This document shows positions 13,801 through 23,760 of a stretch of 64,000 nucleotides of DNA, piece by piece. How positions within the stretch are numbered: position 1 is the stretch's first letter; each line of letters begins with the position of its first letter. A model generated the notes under the pieces. That model had not been told where the DNA came from and made no database searches. It saw nothing but the letters and a program-made list of their open reading frames with translations. The stretch spans positions 194,643 to 258,642 of the forward strand of contig NW_020170459.1 of NCBI RefSeq assembly GCF_000524195.1, read 5' to 3'. A program made the translations under genes and the position numbers. Source of the stretch: Echinococcus granulosus (taxonomy: Eukaryota > Platyhelminthes > Cestoda > Cyclophyllidea > Taeniidae).

Positions 13801-16800
13801 AATTGCGTGTCTGAACGAGTACCCAGAGAGACTCACCTCATTCAAAGTTTCTATTTCTAATGCGCCTCGCCATCGTCAAGAAAAAAGTTGGTGTCAAAAA
13901 TACTTCAAACGTAGCACACGACCGTACGTTCAAACATTACACTCTGACTTCTGTAACCATTAAAATGAATGATCTTGTTAAAGCAGTCTCACTGCAGCCC
14001 ATGGTAAAAGTCACCACCTCAAAAATATCTTTAATTTCTCCAACATGTTTGCGTGTATCAGAGGGCACACTGATAGTATCGGTAGTGTGAGGAGCCTGTT
14101 TGACATTCACTGATGAATAAGCGTCTCCATCATTAGCTTTTGAACTTATGGGGGCCTACCTTCTGTTCTCTTTGAAGTAAGGGGGTTCTGAAAGCAAATT
14201 GGCTTAAAAATGTTAGAGATAGATCAATCAGTTGTGCCAAACCTTTTTGAATCACGCATAAGAGAGCGCCGTTTGTTTTCATCATGTGCAGGCATGTTTA
14301 GCCTTCTGGCATTTGGCATTTATGATGGTAGCATGTACCTCCACTATGTCATCTGTGCTGCTAGTCTTCCGGTTTTACTGCAAGTCAGTAAGAAATCCTT
14401 TTCAGATGCGTGGCCCTAGTGTTTGAACTTCCACTTCATGACCTCCATTCATTTTCATCAGGTCCATCGACTCGTCCCACAAAAGATACCTGACATAGCA
14501 TCACATCACTCTTTTCCAACTTTCTCGAGCATAAATGTTTCACCCCAGATGAGAGGAATTTCTAATAACTCAACAACTTTGAGGAAGATTTATAAGAATG
14601 GAGAAAACCTTGACTAATTTACGCAGAGTAGGATGTGTTACGTTTCTATTCTGCCCCTTCAGTTATGGGTGACCTCACTAGAGCTGACCCACGTGGCTGC
14701 AGACGAGCTCAGGGATGTCGCAAGTCAGCGCACGACCTAGCCCCGATCCACAGTCACAGTGGTTTCCGACACCAGTAAGGTATATTGCGTGGATCATTTG
14801 AAATATGTTAATGGGTAGAGAGGCTTTTGAAGACATACTCCTATAAGTCAGAAATAGATGATGGCAGTTACCTCGTTTTCATTTATTTGAGAAGCGACAT
14901 CTGAACTACCATCTTTTTTCCACGGAAACAATGTAACGTTTACAGAAGTAAACCTGGATATTAACTTCATAAAAAATTGTTATCTAATGAATTGAAAATG
15001 CTCATCTTGTTTCGAAAGAGTAAAGAGTAAAATGGATTTTATGATGTAAATTCAATTAATAAATGATGTGATAATCAAAACTGGATGGAAAATGTGGTAT
15101 TTTTTGCAAGAGGCAAAAGCAAATAAAAGTTAATTAATCTTTCTGATACAGGGTGGGATAACAATGTGCGAGCTCAATGTGTTTAAAGAAATTGCCCTTA
15201 CTTCTTACTGAAAAAAAATGTGTAAAAGAAGGAAAAGTCAAACTCCTGCCAGTTAGCGTCTGTTTAAAGGAAGCCAGGAAAGAGAAGGATAGATATAAAG
15301 ACGGGAAGATAAACAAGTCGAAAGGAATCAAGATAATGGGTTGGTAAATAGATCAAAATACAAATAAGTAAATTGATGTATACCATTGACGAACTTGACG
15401 GTCTGACTTACTCGTGGGATGGGTCCGAATACCACTCTGCAAGAAGGAACCATTTTCATGGGCTGGAACGATAGGTGCTGCGTCGGCGCCATCGGTAGCC
15501 TCCTTGTGTTTGCTCAACTTTATTAACTTCCCCCGCTTTTTCGGCGCAGATGTCTTCGACTGCTTCTCCTTTTCCTCACCCTCCTCTAATGAGTGATCCT
15601 TCGCTTTGGCTCTCTAGAACGATGAGAGAGGGATAGTACAATTACTTAGTTCTTTTTTTCGGAGGGCGAAGGAGAAGTCCACAAAACCGTCACACCCACT
15701 AAAACACAGGATCTGTTACGAAGCTTGTCTTCTAGTTTTCTGATCCTTCTTGCAATAAAATGGTTCTTGTTTCTCTAATACATTTAACAACAAGTAGTAT
15801 GTTATGGTGTTCACGCCTTCAGCTCCCCTATCCGTTCCGTACACCTATACATTCTTTTCGAATTAACAGTAATCCTGATTCCGTCGGTTGAGTATCACAC
15901 CTAAGCGTCACGGGGACATAACTCAGGACTTATTTAAGTAATGTCGGCTTTGGACAATTATTTTGATGATGAATGATTCAGCACCAGTTTTGAATCCTTC
16001 AGAGCTATGTGATGGACATTGAGGATGCAATATTTTCATTGCTTCTAGGTATGCCTTCCTCGAAAAATCGATTAATATGCAGAATATAATCGCTGTGAAA
16101 TATTATTCGACCTTATCGTTACTTCTTGTGTGAATCTCCCCCTCCATGCGTTTTACCTAGTAAATTGGCGCGAAGTTCAGCAAGCCCAGATGTATCCACA
16201 GCATGTACCACCAGGAACAGGTAGCATTCGCCATAGTATCGTCTATTTTCCTCGCTCCCGATTGAGTAAGATACGCACAAAGTCTTGTTACAGTCAAATC
16301 AGCAAGGTGACGTCAGAGAGTTCTCGGTACGATGAAGTGGAAGTACACAGGCTCTCAGCCTCCGCGGTTGCGGCCACCATAGTGGTGTTGAGGTGTCTCG
16401 TCCAAGTTCACAACCCCCAACCCCTCTGTAGACCAAGAGGTAATGGTGCAGCTTATTACGATCCTAGAGGTGAATCGGCATGCCCTGCTGAAAGGCTGGT
16501 ATTTTAACAAGAGGGAAAGAGAGGGAGGAGTATTCGGAACTGACCTTTAAATGCCTCTTTGCCCTTCGCTCCTGGCAGCACTGTACCACTCGCACGATGA
16601 TGAGAATGAGGAGGATGACAGAGAGAATGATCGTCAAGGCAATGGGGAGGGTTGTCTCGTACTTGGAAAGGAAAAAGTGTCATATTAAGTCTAAGCCTGA
16701 CTTCCTCCCAACAAAGATCAGTTCAATTCCCCAGTCTTGTTAAGCAATGGCACTATAAGAAGACGGGAATTCGTTCTTCTCATTAAAACGGCAATTATTT

Positions 16801-19800
16801 TAAAGTTTTTGTAAACGGTTTGGATGAGAATGTCACATTATATTAAAAACAGGGGATATATGATTAATAGAGGTATGTCTTCTGAACTGTAGTTCTTTTC
16901 CTGTTATTTATTTGCGTCAGTAAAGGTTTTTAAATTACAAACTACACTTTATCCTTACTGGGATTTTCCAATTCTTGGCTTTTTTATAATAAGCGGTTAA
17001 ACAAATGGGTTTCCAGTTCAATTCTACTTTAACATAGTCCGTTAAACTAAACAAAATGAACTTCGTGATATTGAAATACGCTCGATTGCTTGTTTTGAAC
17101 CGATATAAACATTTACTCCAGAGTATAAAATATTTTGACAAATGTTGTCACTTTAAAAATTCACATTTTATTTGAAAGCACAATTTTTCTAAAATAAACA
17201 ATGACTTTGTGTACAAAGAAGCAGCATTTTCCTTTTGCCTATTCATTAAACTGGAAAGAGGAATTCGCCGCGCCCATCTCCACAAGGCGAAAAATGCGGC
17301 AAACAAAGGAAACGAACGCTCTCCGCTTCAAAAGGGGAAGGCAGTTACTGCTAGACGTGGGTGGAAATTTTTACAACCACGCACGAAGGGGAACGTTAAT
17401 GAGAACAAGTATTTTAAAGGCGTCATTTCTCTAAGACAACTAGACCTTCTTCGTTTTATCACTGGATGTCTATAAGAGTTGGGCAAAATATTCACTTAAA
17501 TTTTAAAAATTAGGTGATTTCGTGTAGTGTATTATGTTTCCAAAGTGAAATGAAACGCTTTAAGAAACCGAAATAATTAAGGTGGTGGTAAGGTGTAACT
17601 TTGGCGGCATTTACGTCAAAACGTATTCTGCTAAAAGATCTGGTCAAGGAGGAGCGTAACGTGGAATTTGGAAAAAGGATGGCGCCTCCAGTCACGGCCT
17701 CACAGAATTCTAATTCACGCAGACCACTTCACGGAAATGGTGAGGGAAAAATTTTTAAGCACTAAACTATGAACAAACATACGTAACCATTTTGCAAAAG
17801 TAAAAGAGGATGTCGCCAGCCATTTAGTTAATGCGGATGATGGGCGTGATAAAATTTGCACTGGAGTTATCCAACGCTCCATTAAGCATGCAATGCAATT
17901 CCAGGCATCTGTCAGGATTTCCCTCCCTTTTAATGAAGACCATTATAAATTATTCATGTGGGCAGAAGAAATAACAGTAGCTGCAATCCTCGTTTTATGA
18001 ATTTGAAATTCGAAATACAAATGAGAAATTCACCAACTGGCAAAATATGTATTTAACCTTCTAAGGGTTGCTGAGCAAAGTCAGTTACGGCGGAGGTTAG
18101 ACTGACTACACTGGGTAAAATAGCTTATTGCTAGCATTTTACGACACCGAAAATGAAATTATCATGCGGAAGTTCATTTTCGCCTTTCACCCTTGGCCAA
18201 AAGCCAGATCACATTAACTGAAACATTCTATTCTCGGAGGAAAGGGGGAGTTGCTGCCTACATTTAAGGCAACNNNNNNNNNNNNNNNNNNNNNNNNNNN
18301 NNNNNNNNNNNNNNNNNNNNNNNNNNNNNNNNNNNNNNNNNNNNNNNNNNNNNNNNNNNNNNNNNNNNNNNNNACACAACTCAAAGTGGCTCCTCCGAAG
18401 GTTAACCCCACCGGCCCCTTGCACTGCAAAATGAGGCCAGTTTTAAGAAGCTGTAAGTACGAATAACTAAACAAAGAATACTGTTATGTGGTGACACGAA
18501 AGGCACCTCGTTTCAAATCCATTCGACGTCGATTGCACAAGAATGAGTGGTGGCGATTTGAAAGGAGTTGAGAAAGAGTCGCAACCAACCGATGAGAAGA
18601 GGTGAGTTATTGGCAGGGTCAAATGCAGCTGCGTGTTTAGCTGACCTTACTACAGCTGACCCAGGTGGCCGCAGAAGAGTTCAGAGATGTCGCAAGTCAG
18701 TGCGTGACCTAGCAACGACCCACAGTCACTAGGGTGAGTTGGTGGTACAAGGCTCAAGTCCAAACATGCACAAACACACATTGGCACACGCACACACGCA
18801 CACACACACACGTGCCTGCCACTACTGCTGTAGCCGATGTTGCTGCTACTGCTGATGCTGCTTCCGGTTTGACCGCACACGTCTTTGAACGCAGATGTGA
18901 GTGTGAGCCATATCGAGAACGTGTTTGAACATGGACACGATGCAACACACCGACGTATCAAACTAACCACAAAGCTAACATTCCTCTCTGATTATTGCCT
19001 CTGACACGATCAGACGAGCTAATGAGTGGGCTGTTTTCCACCCGTTGCATCAATGATCTGGGATGGTGTGGCAGGGGAGAGTGTGGCTACGTGAACTCAT
19101 GCGCCCCACCCTCCTGATTCGCTGGCACTGGTCGTGAAATGCTGATTGCCACAAATGGTTGGCATGAGGGCTTAACTGAGAGTCGCCAGCATGCAGTGCA
19201 CGCATCTCGCAGTTCAGTGACAATTAGAAAGGTGAGATTTGTTACCTCTACAGAGTAGAAGTGACTTCAATCTGAATTGGTCGTCCATTAGCTCAACCTA
19301 CTTCGCTTCTTCACAAGACCCAGAACACGCCACACCCACGCATCCAAGTCGATCTTCACTAAGCACCAACACTGCTTTCCCGTGAGATCGCATGTCAGTG
19401 ATTCTTCTTTCAACATTTGCCATCAAATGGCCACCGTCTCCCTTTCGCAAAGTGGAGAGCACTTGCCTTCCACATGGCGGACTCACCTCTTGACGCACTG
19501 CTGCCTCTCCATACATTCTTATGGGACATAAGTATGCACATAAACCCAAAATGACTTTCATTTCTCTCTTCGCATGATTAGACGTAGGAGGCCACTTTGG
19601 AGAGGAAGAAGATGTCACACTTCAGGTGGTGGTGGGTGATTATGTTGCAGCAGCCAAAGTGGGAGTATCACCTCATGACGAGCGGTAGCAGAGCGAGGAG
19701 CAATGGGAAAAGAGGCGACGGAATGTGTGTGTTTGGCATGAGGTGGCATTCGATTGAAGGTAGTCGTGTCATTAGGCGGTGTGTGTGTGTGACGTGGGAA

Positions 19801-22800
19801 AGCAACTGCATTCAACACATGCCACCATGGGGAGTGCAATAGGCAAACTGATGTGGTGGCAGACAAGTGACTGACTGACTAATGTGCTGAATTGAGGGTC
19901 CTGTGCCACGGGTGGAGACGTCGCTTACTTGGTCTGTTGCCACTGGCAATGTGCGTTGCATACGACCCTAGCTGGAGGGGCAAGTAATTCACTGGTTCTT
20001 TCTTTCTTTCTTCCCCTCTGAGTGAACCGATGTGTGCTAACAACCACTGGTCTTGTGGCACTGAGTTGTCTAAATGCCACACAGTCTGGTTCAATAAACA
20101 ATGGTTAATGGAGTTGGTGCTTAAGAGGTAAAATTTTATCTTAATGAGAGAGAGGCAGAGCGGTGACATGGGATGAATACCTTTAAGTACGTAAAATATT
20201 GTCTGTTTTAAGCACACATGCCTGGGCCAAACCAAAATATCCAACGACTACCATGTGTGTGATTCTGGATGGAGTCACCCTGGAAATATGTGAATTTACC
20301 TAATCAGAGGCCTCATGCGTGATTGTTTTGTGTTTGACGAGATGAGCACCTCTATGCCTGAAATTCCAATTAAGTTAATAGGTGGTAGTACTATCTGCCT
20401 CTGTTCTACTAAGTGACCAACAGAGAAGTTAGTTAAATCAAAGGAAAATCTCTTATAGGTCACTCTTATAAGTTTTGCAATACTTCTTTCACATTTTGAA
20501 TAGCTTGCTAGTCTTTTTCACTCTATTGTCATATTTAAACCCATTAACAAATTGTTTCATTCCTCTTCTTGACCATATACTTCTGGACGATGTTTTGGGA
20601 CCAATTTAGGTGAAAAGAATTTGTAATTATGAAGTGATAGTAAATGATGTTAAGACATCCAAATCATTCCCTAGGCCCATTCACCCCACATCTCAATGGA
20701 TATGCTCGTCATTAATGGCTATTTACTCATCAATTGATGCTCTCAAACACCTCTAAATAAGATGCCAGTTAAAAGTTAAGGTGGAACAATAGTAACAACA
20801 TCTTAAATGGCAGGACATGAAACCCTTGTGTTCATAAATCAAGAAATTAGAGTAAAATACAGCCTGACTGTAGTGTTTCTGCGATCCAATCAAATTAATG
20901 GAAGGAGTTCGATCGCAGGATTTGATGGATTATCACCAGAGCTCTACACCTCCACTCTTAACAGTCTTCAGTCTCACCCTGTTATACAATCAGCAATAAT
21001 TACGTTAGGACTTTATTAAGAAATCCTAACCAAAAAGGTCGAAGATGTAGCAGTACCTACCCTATTTTGGTCTCTCGCACATGCGGTAGGTTATCCCAAG
21101 GAGATTTTATTTAGAGCCTTGCCAAATATTCGTACAACACTTGGAACACGCTTTTTTCACAAATGCACACCAGCGGCGCCTTGTGCCAAACTCTTTAACA
21201 CAAACTACCAGCGTTTCGGTTGCCAAAAGGTGTGCCTTTGGGTAGTTAAAACTACTAAACGACACTTTAAGTTTGTACCTTGCCTCGAACCCTTTGAAGT
21301 GAGTTAACAGGAGAAAACTGAGGCGAATGTGGCAAAAATGAACAATTACTCGGTAGAAGTCTTTGCGATCTGTTCAATTTTATAGTACATTCTCTATTTC
21401 ATTCCCTGTTCCCTTAATGCTTGAGCGATTGCTTAAACTAGCCGACGAAGAGAATATACTTTGATGGCTTAGTGCTTAATCCCGTAACCGATGCGGACTC
21501 CGTTTTTTCAAACAGGGTATGACTGATAATCGGAAAACTTTTTTAAACGTAATCTGTTCAAACATCTGCGGGATGGAATATTCACCACCACCAAAACAAC
21601 CGCTGAACCTTTATTTCTCCACTAAATGATTAAAATTACTCAGGAAATATTGGGCTTTAGGCTAATCGATTCTCGAAATGGTTGTTAAGGTACTGGGAAA
21701 CCGAGATGCCTTCCCTCCGACAGCGGTGTAATTTGTGCTTCCCACTGAAAGCACCACGACCGCAGCAGCATTTCATTAAGTTACCACTGAAGATTCCAAA
21801 TTATTTGCAAGTTTGTTAGGATAAAAGATTACCTAACATAATAAAAAGACTGGCTTGAATTTGAAGTCCCGCACTGGAATCAAGTTGATTTTCATCTCAC
21901 CCATTAAATTATTAATGAATGGTGTCATTGCACAACAAAATGCGAATAAAAAATTCATGGACGCATGTTTAAAAGTTTAGCACCGTTGCGAAAAAATGTA
22001 TACAGGAATATAATAAGTTGAAATAGAGTTCAATCTTGCCCTTAATCAAAAAAAAACAAATCTGTAAACTCTTTTTGAAATGTGGAAGAAAGAAATTAAC
22101 TCGTTTCTCCGGGACATTAGGGTAAGACGTTGCAAGAAATCTACTCAACTTTCAAGGGAAATCAGTCTCCTCGCCTTTTTGTAAGCTGATATAATTATTT
22201 CACTTAAAGCATAAGCAAGTTTTAGTTAATGCAAATTCCATCTCTAATCATCTCAAGTCGGACTTAGAGCTTGGACTTCGGCGTCGATGACGTAGCGGAA
22301 CGGCTACTAGTAAAAAATAATGTCAGCTTCCCAAGCTCTGGGGCCATTTTCCCCTTCCTTGTCCAAATGTTTTTTTTGGATGACACCACTTTGCCTTCAC
22401 TCTGTAAGTCGTAGTTTAGGCGGTTGTTAGGCGCTGTTTGGTTTGCGCGACTGTCAGTAAAAGTGCAGCTTCTATGCGATGTTACAGGTTACATGTTGGT
22501 GAGGGTGTTGACCTTGGAGGCAAACACTCGGGGTCAATTCATGTAGGCGAGCGAACACTGTGAACAAAATGAGTTTCAATGGAACAAATCTGCAGCATTC
22601 TAAAAGAGCGTGGAAGCCCAGATCGTTCGATCCTAGATAAGCAGTCTGCATCCCTACACATGAAGTCTGTTTACTTGTTCATGCCACTCTCCTGGGAGCA
22701 ATTACCAATGGGTCACAAACAGTCCTCAGACTGTTGCACAATTACGCTGGTTAAGCTTTAAAAACCAAGCGTTTTGACCTTAAGCTATTGTTTTTTTTTC

Positions 22801-23443
22801 GTAGGTTATCGTAGTACTTCCTGTTTTACAATATTTTTTTCCAAATCGGAGCAACCGAGACCAATATTTTCTAAAAATAGATACAAATTCACAAAAGGAG
22901 AAAGTGGAATTCAATTTATGCAAATTAGGGTACAAAAAACAGTACCGCATTGAGCTCTTCCGCAGTGTGCTGGAGATTTGACGATCAGCATGCACTTTGC
23001 TAGTACAAATCGTGTTGAAGCGTACAGATTTTAAGATCAAGATTATGTCTTCATAATTGTAATTCATTTTTACAAATAAACATGTTGAACTGTTAAACGG
23101 TCTTCAAAATAACTGCACAGAGTTTTAACCTCATTTTTCCTTCACTTGACTAGAGAATCACTTGTATGGCATTCCAGAGGTCATGTAAATAGCTTTAAAA
23201 TGTATCAGGATATTTATTTAACTGGCATAAATTCACCACAAACAAGTAATATACTGACTTTAAAATGAAAATGATTCAAGTTTATTGAATATGCAGCCAC
23301 AGTTCAAAAAAATCGTAATTAAGGAATCCATTAGTAAAATTTTGACCAACATGAACTCAAGACGTGTGTAAAACACCACATTTTTCACTTACCCATTTTT
23401 CCTCTTCGACGTTTTCTTTTGTACCACTCGTTACGTTGGACAT
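10860..23443 (-). CDS. Uncharacterised single-pass membrane protein, 161 aa, 4 exons
   Basis: Exons (minus strand): 23393-23443, 16545-16661, 15412-15613, 10860-10975; introns 6731, 931 and 4436 nt. All are GT-AG and the phases join without a break (0, 0, 1), giving 486 nt. Exon 1 encodes MSNVTSGTKENVEEEKW, with an N-glycosylation sequon at N3-T5. Exon 2 begins YETTLPIAL and contains a hydrophobic segment at about residues 22-40, then R, a Cys pair at 45-46 (possible palmitoylation) and a basic stretch ending RRAKRHLK. Exon 3 is Lys/Glu-rich with the basic cluster PKKRGKLIKLSKHK. Exon 4 encodes WYDSK...YIDDGGASLDNLYL and ends IQEVV, a possible PDZ ligand. There is no signal peptide before the membrane segment, so the positive-inside rule suggests N-out/C-in (type III) topology. 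Donors are GTAAGTG, GTCAGT and GTAAGT; the acceptors of exons 2 and 4 follow T/C-rich or T-rich runs (TTTTCCTTTCCAAG, TTATTTTCTGTAG). A TAA/AATAAA-type 3' end follows. I do not recognise the family. Exons 2 and 3 are the best supported, exon 4 is good, and exon 1 is the least certain because it is short. The 6.7-kb first intron holds an assembly gap, so an exon could be missing. Confidence 0.55.
11149..12289. other. Part of intron 3: unassigned open frame 11450-11815
   Basis: Lies inside the third intron of the minus-strand membrane-protein gene. A plus-strand frame of about 122 codons starts right after TAG at 11447-11449 and has no recognisable domain; that length is expected by chance several times in this window. 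Short plus-strand pieces bounded by AG and GTGAGT (11149-11184; 11260-11298) are in compatible phase but too short to be evidence. Confidence 0.25.
12290..12473 (+). mobile_element. Solo LTR of the TRIM-like family
   Basis: Shows the full LTR order: TTTTAACTCTCGGTTTAGGG, CACTGTACCTTTGTCGAGTG, CCATGCCAGTAGC, CTTTCTGTACGTCCG, ATTCTGCC, CTTCTTTCGTCTTCAG, then the terminal CTCGGGCCCCTACA. It is inserted in intron 3 of the minus-strand membrane-protein gene, in the opposite orientation to that gene. Confidence 0.68.
14669..14757 (+). repeat. Short dispersed repeat, copy 1
   Basis: About 89 bp closely matching 18640-18731, from TGACCTCACTAGAGCTGACCC to CACAGTCAC. Both copies contain the identical core GATGTCGCAAGTCAG and a TAG. 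In one plus frame the differences are mostly silent or conservative (see findings). No known element is recognised. Confidence 0.7.
16130..16510. other. GC-richer segment inside intron 2, coding status unclear
   Basis: This segment is visibly more GC-rich than its surroundings and stays open for about 125 codons on the plus strand. On the minus strand several frames are open for 20-50 codons, and reading straight on past the donor at 16544 gives 26 more codons to a TAG. Exons 2 and 3 of the membrane-protein gene join in frame without it, so it could be an alternative exon, a retained intron or non-coding. No domain is recognised in any frame. Confidence 0.3.
18274..18373. other. Assembly gap (100 N)
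   Basis: Exactly 100 N, the usual placeholder for a gap of unknown size. It lies in the first intron of the minus-strand membrane-protein gene. Reading frames drawn across it are meaningless. Confidence 0.98.
18640..18731 (+). repeat. Short dispersed repeat, copy 2
   Basis: Second copy of the 14669-14757 repeat: TGACCTTACTACAGCTGACCC through CACAGTCAC, with the invariant GATGTCGCAAGTCAG core. Same orientation as copy 1 and about 4 kb away; both lie in introns of the membrane-protein gene. Confidence 0.7.
18766..18812 (+). repeat. (CA)n microsatellite
   Basis: Interrupted CA/CACG dinucleotide run (CACACGCACACACGCACACACACACA). It produces spurious His/Thr-rich frames on the plus strand and Cys/Val-rich frames on the minus strand. 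Confidence 0.9.
18840..20250. other. GC-richer intronic segment, unidentified
   Basis: Between the CA microsatellite and about 20250 the sequence is GC-richer than its surroundings and carries several overlapping frames of 80-120 codons on both strands, none with a recognisable domain. Short GTGTGTGTGTGTG runs occur near 19780. It may be an old transposon or a low-copy repeat; I could not find a second copy in the window. Confidence 0.3.
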
Positions 23444-23589
23444 CCTCTGCTTTTGTTCAAGTTCTTATTCGCAAGACTGTGCGATATTGGTAAGTGCGTA
23501 TGTGTACTGGTGTTTCAATGTGCGTGAGCTGGTTTAAGTATTCCAAAGACGCCCTTCCAAATGATGAGAGAGTTTAATAGACTGGCAAG

Positions 23590-23760
23590 AAAAGTGGATT
23601 GGTCTGGTCGTGAGCCACTGACCAATTTGTCGCACGAGCCAATCATGCTCTCTCCCAAAATAACGGCTGCACGTGCTGCCTATAGGCTCAGGTCCAACAC
23701 GCGAACCAGATCCAGGCCCCTCATTGGTGCCGCCGTGAGCCAATCAGCGACCCGGAGTAA
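23590..23760 (-). promoter_or_regulatory. Putative CCAAT-rich promoter of the membrane-protein gene
   Basis: Starts about 150 bp upstream of the proposed minus-strand start codon at 23443. It contains CCAAT or ATTGG boxes near 23596-23604 (GGATTGGTC), 23636-23647 (GAGCCAATCATG), 23721-23729 (TCATTGGTG) and 23737-23749 (GAGCCAATCAGCG), spaced tens of bases apart and on both strands. Multiple CCAAT (NF-Y type) boxes at this distance are typical of TATA-less promoters. The role is inferred; no transcription start can be seen. Confidence 0.4.

Noticed and set aside
13838..13857. 20-nt minus-strand micro-exon before a strong GTGAGT
   Set aside because: Poor acceptor context; joining it leaves the terminal exon in the wrong phase.
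14875..14920. Minus-strand segment (DGSSDVASQINENE) with GTAACT donor as an extra exon of the membrane-protein gene
   Set aside because: The acceptor has no pyrimidine tract, and including it puts the terminal exon out of frame, ending early at TAA.
18543..18601. Plus-strand ATG with 19 codons (MSGGDLKGVEKESQPTDEK) followed by GTGAGT, like a first exon
   Set aside because: No downstream exon in matching phase was found. Start codons a few dozen bases before a consensus donor are expected by chance many times in 64 kb.
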